NCBI GenBank assembly: GCA_021161675.1
Contig: JAGHAF010000108.1
Location: 1 to 45,731, forward strand
DNA: 45,731 nt
Source: Planctomycetota bacterium
GTDB lineage: Bacteria; Planctomycetota; Brocadiia; SM23-32
Direction of reading: 5' to 3'
Both the position numbers and the translations under genes were made by a program. Below the pieces are notes generated by a model that saw only the letters and a program-made list of their open reading frames with translations, was not told the origin of the DNA and made no database searches. Below are positions 1 through 8,765 of this stretch, piece after piece (positions within the stretch are counted from its first letter, which is position 1; each line of letters begins with the position of its first letter).

Positions 1-1
1 G

Positions 2-673
2 GCCGGACTGATCCGCCCGTGGGAGATCCGGCAGGGACACATCAATCACGCGCTGGCCTTCGCGTGCAAAGGCCCGAGTGGCCTGTACGTTTTCCCGGCC
101 ACCAGGAGCGACGGGCAGGGGGGGCTCCGGTCATTCCCGGAAGGCGCGCGTCTACAGCTCGATCCCGGGCTGACGGACCGTGACTTCGAGCGTTGGGGTT
201 TGAGCGCGGCGGGGAAGGTTATCGCTCGCGCGCTACAGGAATACGGGATGATCCTTGTTGATGGCGGCGGGCATCCGAAGATTTACGTAGAGGGGGAGCA
301 CACCGCCTCGTGGAATGGCCTGGTGGAGGCGGACACCGTCAAGCCGATACCCTACTCGGCCTTCCGGCTTCTCTGCCTTACGGCGCCGGCGGCGCCGCCC
401 GCGCCCCGCAGTCTGCAAGCTCACGTCGAGGGCGGGGTCATCGTGTTGCAATGGGAAGCCTCGGACACCGCCACCCGGTACAGGGTAAAGCGACGGGAAG
501 CGGGCGAGCACCAATGGGTTACGCTCGATCCCTGGGTCACGCAGACGCGCTATGCGGACAGGGACGCCCGGCCTGGCGTCCCCTATGAATACTCGGTGCA
601 CGGCGTCAGCCACAACGGGGTAAGCGATGGGGCTGTGGTTCAGGTAGCCGTAGAGCGTCAGGACAGCAGTTAA
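2..673 (+). CDS. Protein with C-terminal fibronectin type III domain (5' partial)
   Basis: The frame is open from the left edge, so the start lies outside the window. The visible 223 codons fall into two parts. The first (to about residue 130) includes 'IRPWEI', 'INHALAF', 'FPATRSDG', 'LDPGL' and 'ALQEYGM'. I remember this pattern from secreted or cell-surface bacterial proteins of unknown function. The last roughly 90 residues look like one fibronectin type III repeat ('PPAPRSLQA', 'VLQWEAS', 'YRVKRRE', 'YEYSVHGVS'), typical of extracellular proteins. It ends in TAA. The function is not known, and a surface or secreted role is inferred only from the fn3 domain. No terminator hairpin is evident before the next gene. 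Confidence 0.7.
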   Translation, partial: AGLIRPWEIRQGHINHALAFACKGPSGLYVFPATRSDGQGGLRSFPEGARLQLDPGLTDRDFERWGLSAAGKVIARALQEYGMILVDGGGHPKIYVEGEHTASWNGLVEADTVKPIPYSAFRLLCLTAPAAPPAPRSLQAHVEGGVIVLQWEASDTATRYRVKRREAGEHQWVTLDPWVTQTRYADRDARPGVPYEYSVHGVSHNGVSDGAVVQVAVERQDSS

Positions 674-795
674 TGGTGGGGCCACGCGTTTCTTAGCTCA
701 CGGGCTCGAGTTCGCTGGCCCTAGAGTGGCTCTGTGAATCCGCCCTCGCTCAGAAACAGCGGGAGATCATACGGCCGCAGGAGTTTTCGTGGTGG

Positions 796-824
796 TTGAC
801 AGCCATCGGGTGACATGGCAAAGT
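796..824 (+). promoter_or_regulatory. Weak candidate promoter for the MATE gene
   Basis: A perfect -35 (TTGACA, 796-801) is followed after 17 bases by a poor -10 (CAAAGT, 819-824). It sits 39 bases upstream of the MATE start. The poor -10 keeps this tentative. Confidence 0.3.
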
Positions 825-862
825 GGACGCTTTTACTGATGGATTGAGGCGATCATTCAAGC

Positions 863-2329
863 ATGAGGCGGAGCAATGGAGACGAAGGTAGATTGGAATC
901 CGAAGGGGGCCAAGCGAAGCTTATCCAGCGCTCCGTGACAACGCGAAGCCTGACGGAGGGCAGCATCCCGCGAGCCATCGTGCGGATCGCCCTGCCGACG
1001 TGGGGGGCGTTCATAACCCATGACCTGCTGGGCATCGTGGACATGTTTTTCGTGGGGAAGCTGGGCCCGGTGGCCGTGGCGTCCGTCGCCATGAGCGGCA
1101 TGATGTTCGGCATCATCCTGATGGTCAGCCAGGGGGTCGCCGCCGGGACGATGGCGCTCGTGGCCAACGCCATCGGCACGGGGAATCGCAGTCGCGCGGA
1201 GGATATCGTCGGGCAGAGCCTGGCTTTTGCCGCGATCCTTGCGGTTGTCGTGGGGGCTCTGGGCATTCTGCTGGCCGACGGCCTTCTGCGTCTCCTCGGC
1301 GCCGCCCCCGACGTCGTGGCTACCGGCGCAGGCTATCTGCGCATTGTGGCCGGCGGCTCCATCACAATGATGCTTATGATGGTCTTCGGCGCCGCCCTGC
1401 GTGCCGCCGGCGACGCCAGGACCCCATTCATGGCAATGGTGCTGGGCAACGTGGTGAATGCCGTCCTGGACCCTATCTTCATCTTTGGCTGGGCAGGTAT
1501 GCCCGCTCTCGGGGTGCCCGGCTCAGCGTGGGCCACCCTGGTGGGTCGTACGGTGGCGCTGGCGCTGATGGTGCGCGTCTTCTTCAGCGGCGGCCACGAA
1601 GACTTTCACCTGCACGCGCATGACTTGCGGCCGCGCCTGACCGAGCTGAAGCAAATTGTGGGCATCGGGATCTTCGCTTCCGGGCGCATGTTTCTGCGCA
1701 ACGTCGCCGCGTTGCTGTTCATGCGCCTCGTGGCGCTGTTCGGCACCATCCCGGTGGCCGCATATGGGATAGCCATGCGCTTGCAGATGCTCGTATTCGG
1801 CCCCTCCATGGGCTTCGGGACGGCCGCCGCCGCCCTGGTGGGGCAGAACGTCGGCGCCGGCAACCCGAGCCGCGCTGCGAAGTCGGCCTGGGTCGCTGCA
1901 GGCATGGCGTCTGCGCTTGTCCTGTGCTTGAGCGTGCTGTTCTGGTTCGAAGGGGGCCGCCTGGTGGCCGTTTTCAACAACGACCCGCAGGTGATCGCTG
2001 TCGGCGCCAATCTGCTGCGATGGGTCAGCATATCGTTCTTTCTGATGACCACGTCGTTCGTCCTCAGCTACGCGATGACTGGCGGCGGTGACACGCTGCT
2101 GCCGATGCTCATCGTGGGAGCGTCGCTCGTTCTGGTGGGCGTCCCCCTGGCCTATGCGTTGGCCAGGTTATGGAGCGACGTCCAGGGGGTATGGGCGGCG
2201 ATGGCCTGCTCGAACGCTGTGGCCGGTTTGCTTTCAGTCTGGGCCTTCCGCCACGGACGTTGGCGGACGATCGGTGATCGAATCCGACGCGCCGGCATCA
2301 CCGAACTTGAGCCGACGGCGGGCCGCTAG
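863..2329 (+). CDS. MATE family multidrug/organic cation antiporter
   Basis: A 488-residue inner-membrane protein with the two-fold MatE repeat (about residues 35-250 and 265-470) and about 12 hydrophobic segments. N-terminal marks are 'IALPTWGAF' and 'DMFFVGKLG', close to the P-x-x-(hydrophobic)...VD-x-x-(F/M)-(V/I)-G pattern of the family. MATE proteins export cationic drugs or metabolites using a sodium or proton gradient; the substrate cannot be read from sequence. The ATG at 863 has no good ribosome site. A TTG at 893 has AAGG six bases upstream and is an alternative start. The gene stands alone. Its TAG stop overlaps the stop of the convergent glycosyltransferase within a shared CTAG, so there is no room for an intergenic terminator. 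Confidence 0.9.
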   Translation: MRRSNGDEGRLESEGGQAKLIQRSVTTRSLTEGSIPRAIVRIALPTWGAFITHDLLGIVDMFFVGKLGPVAVASVAMSGMMFGIILMVSQGVAAGTMALVANAIGTGNRSRAEDIVGQSLAFAAILAVVVGALGILLADGLLRLLGAAPDVVATGAGYLRIVAGGSITMMLMMVFGAALRAAGDARTPFMAMVLGNVVNAVLDPIFIFGWAGMPALGVPGSAWATLVGRTVALALMVRVFFSGGHEDFHLHAHDLRPRLTELKQIVGIGIFASGRMFLRNVAALLFMRLVALFGTIPVAAYGIAMRLQMLVFGPSMGFGTAAAALVGQNVGAGNPSRAAKSAWVAAGMASALVLCLSVLFWFEGGRLVAVFNNDPQVIAVGANLLRWVSISFFLMTTSFVLSYAMTGGGDTLLPMLIVGASLVLVGVPLAYALARLWSDVQGVWAAMACSNAVAGLLSVWAFRHGRWRTIGDRIRRAGITELEPTAGR

Positions 2330-3546
2330 TAGTCTTGTGTTTCGCCCCAGAGCTCAATAAGCTGGCTGACGCTGCTGGTGATGTTGAAATCCTGAAGCAC
2401 TTTGCGCCGCCCGTTGGAGCCGAGTCGGCGGCGCAAATCGGGATCCGCGCTGAGCCGCTCCAGGGCGTCGGCGATGGCCCGGCTGTCGCGGGGCGGGGCG
2501 AGCAGCCCCGTTTCCTCATGCGTCACCAGCTCGGGGATGCCCGAGATGTCGCTGGCCACGACTGGCAGGCCGGCGGCCATCGCCTCCATCAGTGCAACCG
2601 GTATTCCCTCCCGGTCGCCGCGTTCGGTGAGCACGCTGGTGAGGACCGCGGCGTCGGCCTCTTTGAGCAACTGCGCCACCTTCTGTCGCGGCAGCGCTCC
2701 GTGCAGCACGAAGTGATCGGTCAGCCCGGTGGCCGTTATCTGGTTAGTTATGGCCTGCCGCAGCGGGCCGTCGCCCACCAGGTGGCAGGTGAAGTCCACC
2801 CCGCGCTCGCGCAACGCGCGACATGCATCGATAAGGTAGGTATGCCCCTTTACTTCCCCGAACGAAGCCACGCAGAGGATGCTGAAACCGCCCTGCGCGG
2901 GGCTGGGCGCGCGGCCGGGCTGGTAATCTTCGGGGCGTATTCCGCAGTGGATGGTGACGAGTTTATCTGCAAGCGCTCGCCCGCATCTCTCGAGGACGAA
3001 CCTGCGATTGTAATCGGAGATCATGACAGCGAACCGGGAGGCGCGTATCTTTTGCGCCAACATGCGCTGCACCACGTGGATGTCACTGCCGTGGGCCGTG
3101 AAGCTGAAAGGAACCCCGGTCAGCCGGTGAATCACCAGCGCGGTGGCGGCGGGAAACGTGGCGAAATGGGCGTGCACGTGCGTTATGCCACGTCGCCGCA
3201 CGTCGTGGGCGATCCGCACGGATTTGGGGAACAGGATGAGCGTCTTGACAAGCAGCCCCCAGCTTCCGAAACTGCCGGCGATCATTTCCCAGAGACTGCC
3301 GAGATAGCGACGTGGATGAGAAAGCAGATACCACAGGTTCGTCAGCAGGACGGCCGCAGAGAGAAACGGGGTGTAATGAACCCATGACATTACCTGCCCC
3401 ACCTCGGTGTGCGCCACCGGTTCTTTCTGCCTGATCAGCGGGTATACCTCGGGGCACACGCCGCGCCTGCAAAGCTCCAGGATTTCCAGCAGTATGAAGG
3501 TTTCCGTTATCTTCGGGAAGCGCGACATGACGTAGGCGATTTTCAT
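2326..3546 (-). CDS. GT4 family glycosyltransferase (exopolysaccharide operon)
   Basis: A 406-residue GT-B fold glycosyltransferase. N-terminal 'MKIAYVMSRFPKITETF' is typical of the acceptor domain of colanic-acid/capsule GT4 enzymes. 'HVHAHFAT' and 'FTAHGSDIH' follow. The donor-site EX7E motif is present (E313...E321, in 'REGIPVALMEAM'). It should transfer a nucleotide-activated sugar to a lipid-linked intermediate at the cytoplasmic face. The ATG at 3546 was chosen because it overlaps the stop of the upstream GT2 gene as ATGA and has GAGG eight bases before it. The longer frame to 3582 would overlap the GT2 gene much further. It is the last gene of the polysaccharide operon. Donor and acceptor sugars are unknown. 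Confidence 0.9.
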   Translation of the reverse strand: MKIAYVMSRFPKITETFILLEILELCRRGVCPEVYPLIRQKEPVAHTEVGQVMSWVHYTPFLSAAVLLTNLWYLLSHPRRYLGSLWEMIAGSFGSWGLLVKTLILFPKSVRIAHDVRRRGITHVHAHFATFPAATALVIHRLTGVPFSFTAHGSDIHVVQRMLAQKIRASRFAVMISDYNRRFVLERCGRALADKLVTIHCGIRPEDYQPGRAPSPAQGGFSILCVASFGEVKGHTYLIDACRALRERGVDFTCHLVGDGPLRQAITNQITATGLTDHFVLHGALPRQKVAQLLKEADAAVLTSVLTERGDREGIPVALMEAMAAGLPVVASDISGIPELVTHEETGLLAPPRDSRAIADALERLSADPDLRRRLGSNGRRKVLQDFNITSSVSQLIELWGETQDY

Positions 3547-4745
3547 GGGCGATCCTCGTCTCTTGCGGTCCTGGGCTCCCACGTTTCAAAGCGCCTCCCG
3601 CGCAGAAAATCCCACAGCCCGAGCATCATGCCGATATTGCCGATGCAGAAATAAAAGGCGGCCTGGGGCGCCTTGATGAACGGCAGTCTGGCTCTCAGGG
3701 CCCGGGGAAGCAGCGGGTAGATGGCCGCGGCCGCGTAGAAGAGCGCCTGCGCACCCACGAGGAGCTGGAAGATCGGGTGAAGATTCCACAGGGCAATCGT
3801 GCTGGCCAGCAGCAGTAGCAGACTCACAGGGAGCAGTCGCCTGAGTATCTTGTTGATGGCCAGTCTGAGGCCGTACAGGCCGAACGAGAGCGGATTGAAC
3901 AGCCGCCAATGCGCCAGCATCGCTATCAGGCTGCCGCACACGATCCGGCGCCTCCTGGTCAATTCGTGTCCAGGAGTCCTGGAAGGGGCGGGAATCATGG
4001 CCTGCGCGGCCGGGTCGAAGATGAACCGCTTCCTTTGCAGGACAACGGAGAGGCAGCAGTGCAAATCATCACAGGCGCCCGGTTTGATGGTTCGGTAGAG
4101 GCCCCGTCTGAGCGAATGCAGCTTGCCGTTGTTTGAGGTGAGGCTGCCCACAGAGGATTCCATACGCTTGATCAGGTTGTCAAAAGTGATATACGACGCC
4201 TGCGCACTGCGAAGCTCGTTTCCCGCCTGCCGAACGACGTTTCTCCCAGATACGCCACCGATCTGCGGATCGCAGTAGTGGCGGGCGAGTTTCTTTATCG
4301 CATCGGCTTTGAGCAGGGCGTCCGCGTCGGAAAAAACCAGTATCTCCCCCCTGGAGTTCTCCACGGCACGATTGAGGCCGTGCATCTTGCCACGATGGGT
4401 CTCGGTTTTCAGAAAGGAAAGTCGCGGATCATGGAAGGATTGCACGATGTCGTCGGTGCCGTCGGTTGAACCATCGGAGAAGACGATGACCTCATACTTT
4501 TCTGCGGGGTAATCGAGTTCGAACGCGTTGCGCAGTTTCGCTTCAATTAGATGCTCGCCGTTCCTGACGACGATGATCAGACTGACGAAAGGGAACTCAG
4601 CGGCTGCCGTCAGCTCGCGATGGGGCCTATGTCGTCTGCGAAGGCCGCAGGCGATTAGCAGGGCGAGAGGGTAGAGCGCAAAGAAAAGCGTGACGCATAG
4701 AAAAGCGAGTGCGAAGATGCCTATCCATAGTATGCGAAAAGACAT
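3543..4745 (-). CDS. GT2 family membrane glycosyltransferase
   Basis: A 400-residue GT-A glycosyltransferase anchored by an N-terminal membrane segment (residues 5-32) with further hydrophobic segments at about 260-345. The catalytic part shows 'VSLIIVVRNGE' (54-64), 'FSDGSTDG' (89-96) and a DxD-type metal site 'FSDADA' (138-143). A basic stretch (R-R-R-R-I) stands where processive enzymes carry Q/RxxRW, so the product-site motif is not canonical. It probably extends the exopolysaccharide or transfers to the lipid carrier. It lies 33 bases after the ligase/polymerase frame and is translationally coupled (ATGA) to the GT4 gene. Confidence 0.88.
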   Translation of the reverse strand: MSFRILWIGIFALAFLCVTLFFALYPLALLIACGLRRRHRPHRELTAAAEFPFVSLIIVVRNGEHLIEAKLRNAFELDYPAEKYEVIVFSDGSTDGTDDIVQSFHDPRLSFLKTETHRGKMHGLNRAVENSRGEILVFSDADALLKADAIKKLARHYCDPQIGGVSGRNVVRQAGNELRSAQASYITFDNLIKRMESSVGSLTSNNGKLHSLRRGLYRTIKPGACDDLHCCLSVVLQRKRFIFDPAAQAMIPAPSRTPGHELTRRRRIVCGSLIAMLAHWRLFNPLSFGLYGLRLAINKILRRLLPVSLLLLLASTIALWNLHPIFQLLVGAQALFYAAAAIYPLLPRALRARLPFIKAPQAAFYFCIGNIGMMLGLWDFLRGRRFETWEPRTARDEDRP

Positions 4746-4778
4746 AAGCGCGAACGCCGAAGAATGATGAGGGAAGTC

Positions 4779-6259
4779 TTATCGGCAAAGTCTACTCCCC
4801 CGGGGGAAACTGTGCAAATCGGTGGTTTCAAGCCCTTGCCGTTGTGCGCGCTCCGCAGACGCGGCAACGCGCAGAGCCACCTGCGAGATTCCCAGGGATA
4901 CAAGCAGGTACTTATGGTAAGGATCGCTGAATATGAGCAAGTAAATCAGCAAGATAGCAAAAGAGAGACGATAGGTGTCGATCAGGATGGCGAGATTCGG
5001 ATCGCCCTGAGGCAACGCTCGTCGTTTCGCCTCGGAAAAGTTACGGAAAGCCACAACAAGGACAGCCAGGAACAGAGCCAGCCCGACGCCCCCCGATCCG
5101 ATGAGCACCTCCAGGTAGGTATTATGCGCGTAGCGTTCTTTGGGATGGTCGCCTATCTGGAAACGTTCCGCATACTCGGTTTGCGCGTAAATCTTGGGAA
5201 AGGCGCCGGGCCCGTACCCGAGCAAAGGGCGTTGGGCAAAGGCGCGCAGAGCCACCACCACGTAGGAGGCGCGCTGGTTGATGGCTGAGTCCGCGTGCTT
5301 CCGCAGGCTTTTCAGACGGTCTGCGTAGCTTGCCGGAGCCGACAGCGCGACGGGTATCGCAAACAGGGCGAGCAGGGCGATGAGCAGGCCGAGATTGGCT
5401 GCAGGCGACGGCGGTATTCCAGCAGAAGACCAATCATCATCAGCGCCAGCACCAGGGCGCCGCCCCGCGAATACGTGGTGATTATGGCGAGCAGATTGAT
5501 GAAAATGGCTGCGCCGGCCAGCGCACGTCTCAGCAGCGTGCGAGCGTTGACCAGGTAATAGAAGGCGAAAGGGAGCGCGAAGATGATCATCAGGGACATG
5601 TTATTGGGGTCGGGTGAGGTCCCTGTTCCACGCTTGAAGGCGCCCATGGCGGTCTTCTCGGCGAAGAACGGGACGCTAAAGAAATACCCGATAACGCAAA
5701 GCAGCGCGCTGAGAGACACAGTCACCACGATTACCGCCGGAAGTGTTTTACGGAATCCGTGTTCCGATACGAAGATCATTGTCACGCCGATGAAAAGACA
5801 GGCGCTGCCAAACAGAGCAACGTGTTTGAAGGCCGTCGCCGAATAGCGCGAGAAAAGCGCGGAAATCAGGCTGACCACCAGGAAAAGGCCCAACCACGGC
5901 CAGAGTTTCGACTTAAGCTCTTCTCGGATTGCCTTTCGAGGTAGGCAGTGAAGCGCCAGCAACAGGATAAGGGCGCCGCCGAGCATCCAGTGGAGACGCA
6001 GCAAACTGTGAGGTGTGCCGAGGCTCCGAAATGATCCACAGGGCACAAGCGCGACGATCAGGTAGTATGCCAGCGCCATGTGGCGATTCAGGACGAGAAA
6101 TCCCAGGATCAGAAGGGCAGGGACTAAGGCGAGCAGATAGCCCCGCGTGGCCAGAAGCGCCACAGTGATGGCTGCCAGCAGCAGTATCAGGACGTCGCGG
6201 GCGCGGTTGGACCAGAAAGCGCCCGAATCACTCATCTCTTGGCGCATTATGACGCTCAT
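4779..6259 (-). pseudogene. O-antigen ligase/polymerase (Wzy/WaaL-like), split by a frameshift
   Basis: One gene is read in two frames. The first frame begins at ATG 6259 and is a run of hydrophobic segments down to 'LLLEYRRRLQ', then becomes non-membrane sequence ending at 5312. The second frame continues from 'NLGLLIALLALF' and carries the family signature 'RPLLGYGPGAF' and 'AHNTYLEVLIGSGG', ending at 4779. The switch lies at 5394-5402. One extra base there would restore about 493 residues with about 10 or more membrane segments, a normal size for O-antigen ligase/polymerase proteins. Such enzymes join polysaccharide repeat units or transfer chains at the periplasmic face. It may be a true pseudogene or an assembly error; the good preservation of both halves favours a recent or artefactual shift. 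Confidence 0.8.
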
Positions 6260-6260
6260 T

Positions 6261-7322
6261 TTAGCACGGCCCGGCAACGCTTTCCCGAAGGAAGTATTGG
6301 TGGATCATGTAGAAATTGAGCGGGCTGGTCGGCGTGTATTCCAGAACCCACTCGAACGTGTTCTCATCCCGTTGATTCTGCCGCACCAACTCACATTCTA
6401 CAAGTGCCCATTTCGCCTTGCGCCTGGCGCCGGCGGCGCCGTATTGGATTTCGAGCTTCACGACGTGGGCGAAAGGGGTTTCGGCGGGCCGGTCAGATAT
6501 GACCATGAACGCTTCTGGATTGATATCCACGAGTTTCCCGATCCGCTTGAAGACCTTCGGCGAGCCTTCTTCCATCACGTAAGCGCTTGCCGACCCGAGA
6601 GCGATCCGCTCCCAGCGGCGTTTTTCTGAGAATCTACCCAGGATCATATCCGCGATTACAGACCTGTAAAAACGCGTCACGATGCCGCGAAAGATCGCCG
6701 CGACAATCACCGCCCCCGCAACGACCACCATATAGACGTTCCAGAGCAGGCTCTCGTTCTTGCGGATGGCTTCATTGTCGATCAAGGAACGGATTCTCTT
6801 GGGCGTGGAATGGGGCGTGAAGAGTTGGGACATGCCGATCAGCGCCGGCCGGATGGCGAAACGTTTCTCGTAGTCAGGTATCTGCCGGCATCTTTCCTCG
6901 TAGACTTCCGGGCGAATCGGACGGGGCCCCACGAACCTCATGTCGCCCTTGAGCACGTTAATCAACTGCGGTAGCTCATCGAGGCAGGTGTCTCGGAGGA
7001 ATTTCCCAACCGGGGTGAGCAGGTGCCTTTTGTCGCCGAGCAGGTCAGAGCCGATGATCTTGTCGGCATCGGGCACGAGCGTGCGGAACTTATACATGGT
7101 AAACGGCTTCTTGTGGAGCCCCAGGCGGGTTCCTTTGTAGATGACGGGGCGTCCGCTGCGCAACCAGACTAACAGGGCTATGGCGATCAGGAGGGGAGAA
7201 GTCAGGGCGAGCAGAAGCGCTGCGAGCGTAACGTCGAAAATGGCACAGCATATGCCCGGAGGTGTGGAATATCCCCGTGCGCGGACAACCCTGGAAATCC
7301 ATCTGCGCCGACCCTTGGGCAC
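6261..7322 (-). CDS. Undecaprenyl-phosphate sugar-1-P transferase with C-terminal PilZ-like domain
   Basis: A 353-residue fusion. Residues 25-215 form a bacterial sugar transferase of the WcaJ/PglC type: a membrane helix ('DVTLAALLLAL', 30-52), 'MYKFRT' (76-81), 'DELPQLINVLKGDM' (115-128) and 'VGPRPIRPE' (131-139). It would start the repeat unit by moving a sugar-1-phosphate onto undecaprenyl phosphate. Residues 230-353 look like a degenerate PilZ domain: RxxxR at 235-239 (RRWER), then D-x-N-x-x-A at 266-271 where PilZ has D/N-x-S-x-x-G, followed by beta-rich sequence. That suggests control by cyclic di-GMP. The start is GTG with GGAGG six bases upstream, 50 bases after the Wzz gene. A second hydrophobic stretch (194-212) may separate the two parts. 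Confidence 0.88.
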   Translation of the reverse strand: MPKGRRRWISRVVRARGYSTPPGICCAIFDVTLAALLLALTSPLLIAIALLVWLRSGRPVIYKGTRLGLHKKPFTMYKFRTLVPDADKIIGSDLLGDKRHLLTPVGKFLRDTCLDELPQLINVLKGDMRFVGPRPIRPEVYEERCRQIPDYEKRFAIRPALIGMSQLFTPHSTPKRIRSLIDNEAIRKNESLLWNVYMVVVAGAVIVAAIFRGIVTRFYRSVIADMILGRFSEKRRWERIALGSASAYVMEEGSPKVFKRIGKLVDINPEAFMVISDRPAETPFAHVVKLEIQYGAAGARRKAKWALVECELVRQNQRDENTFEWVLEYTPTSPLNFYMIHQYFLRESVAGPC

Positions 7323-7372
7323 TGTTGCCTCCGGTATTAGCGGGCGTCAGCGTCGCACTGGCGCCGGCGTCA

Positions 7373-8761
7373 TTATGTCTTTTCGATGGAGCAGATCATC
7401 GGAAGGTTCAGATGCCTGTGTACGTCTTGAGGCCGGTTGATGGTGTGGTCGAGATACTCAGAGATAAAGCCGAGGCTGAGCCCAAGAAGAATGCCGGCTA
7501 CAATGCCCGCGATGAGGGTCGGCAGGGGTTTGGGGAAGGCGAGTTCGGCAGATGACGTTGCGTCGCTCAGAATGGTGACCTCCCCGGGGAGCCGGGAGTC
7601 GGCGATTGCAGAGTTGATCTCGGCCTCCTCGATCTTGGTAAGATACGTTTGATAAGATGCATCCACCCGCTGCGCCGATTGCTCAAGGCGACCGATCTGC
7701 AAGGCATGTTGCTGCAGGTCCATATTGCGCCGCGCCAGTTCAGCAATGCTTTGCTCAAGACTTTGGATGGCGGCCGCCGTAGCCTTTTGATCCTGCTGGC
7801 GGTCGGCAAGGATGTTGATCGCTTCGTTCTTGAGCAGCGAATATACGTTTTGCACCTGCTGGTCAATGCCTTTGAGCTCCTCGGATTGCGGAAGATAGTG
7901 ACGGGCCACCCCCTCTCGTTCCTCGTTCAAAAGCGCCAGTTGCTGGGCGAGCCTTCCCATAGTATCGTTCTTCAAGAACGCGAAGAGCTGGAGACCGCCC
8001 TTCTGCAGAGCCGCCTCCAAGGACTTGAGCGATTCCGCCCCTCGCGCATATTCGGCCCGCGCTTGCATGAGCCGCTCTCTGAGCGAGCGCTCCAGATCGC
8101 TGTTATTCGTCATCTCTCTCTCTATAAGCGGGCTCTGCCCAGCCTGCGCAGCCTGTTGAGCGATTTGTTGATGAATCTGCGCCAACTCTTGCTCATACAA
8201 CTTGGCGCGGGATCTTAGGAACTTTACGTCTTCTGGAGGGCTGTAGATGCGCTGGCGAAAGCCCACGTAACTTTGGAGCAGGGCATTGAGTTGCTCCTCG
8301 GCCCGCTTCGGATCGCTGTCATAGAATTCGATTCGCAGCACGTTGGAAGAAGGGACCACGGTGGTTTTCAGTTGATTCTGGAATCGCTTTACAGCTTGCC
8401 CAATGTCCTGATCCGGTTGCGCTCCCTTCGAGAGGATAGTCTTCCTGATCAGCGCGGGCGAACGCACTATCTCTAACTCGGAGGTGATGTCGGCTTCGGA
8501 GGCCGGCTGAACACTGGTCTGGGCCCCCTCCAGAAGGCGAGGGGTGGTCTCCGGCGTTTTCGCCCGCACCAGGACGGACGCCTGGGCGCGGTACGTAGCC
8601 GGGTAGTAATAGATCACCACCAGCGCGCCGACCACTACCAGAAGCGCCGTCGTGAAGATGACCCCGAAACGGGCGAAAAAGATAGCCGTGAACTCACGCT
8701 TCCAGTCAGGCGTTAGCCAGTGCGCCTGATCGCCTTGATTCTTTGTAGAGTTCTCGCTCAT
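7373..8761 (-). CDS. Polysaccharide co-polymerase / chain-length determinant (Wzz/GumC-like)
   Basis: A 462-residue PCP-type protein. A cytoplasmic N-terminus is followed by a membrane helix (about 28-52), a periplasmic Wzz domain starting 'YRAQASVLVRAKTPE', a long coiled-coil region (about 190-380), and a second helix (about 412-432) preceded by 'FPKPLPTL', the usual Pro-rich TM2 entry of PCPs. It ends shortly after TM2 ('MICSIEKT') with no fused kinase; a separate BY-kinase gene stands at the head of the operon, as in PCP-2b/BY-kinase pairs. It sets polymer length and links to the export channel. It begins four bases after the stop of the export-protein gene. Confidence 0.92.
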   Translation of the reverse strand: MSENSTKNQGDQAHWLTPDWKREFTAIFFARFGVIFTTALLVVVGALVVIYYYPATYRAQASVLVRAKTPETTPRLLEGAQTSVQPASEADITSELEIVRSPALIRKTILSKGAQPDQDIGQAVKRFQNQLKTTVVPSSNVLRIEFYDSDPKRAEEQLNALLQSYVGFRQRIYSPPEDVKFLRSRAKLYEQELAQIHQQIAQQAAQAGQSPLIEREMTNNSDLERSLRERLMQARAEYARGAESLKSLEAALQKGGLQLFAFLKNDTMGRLAQQLALLNEEREGVARHYLPQSEELKGIDQQVQNVYSLLKNEAINILADRQQDQKATAAAIQSLEQSIAELARRNMDLQQHALQIGRLEQSAQRVDASYQTYLTKIEEAEINSAIADSRLPGEVTILSDATSSAELAFPKPLPTLIAGIVAGILLGLSLGFISEYLDHTINRPQDVHRHLNLPMICSIEKT

Positions 8762-8765
8762 GCCT

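Noticed and set aside
2335..3387. 350-codon plus-strand frame opposite the GT4 gene
   Set aside because: No family pattern; the minus-strand glycosyltransferase is well supported.
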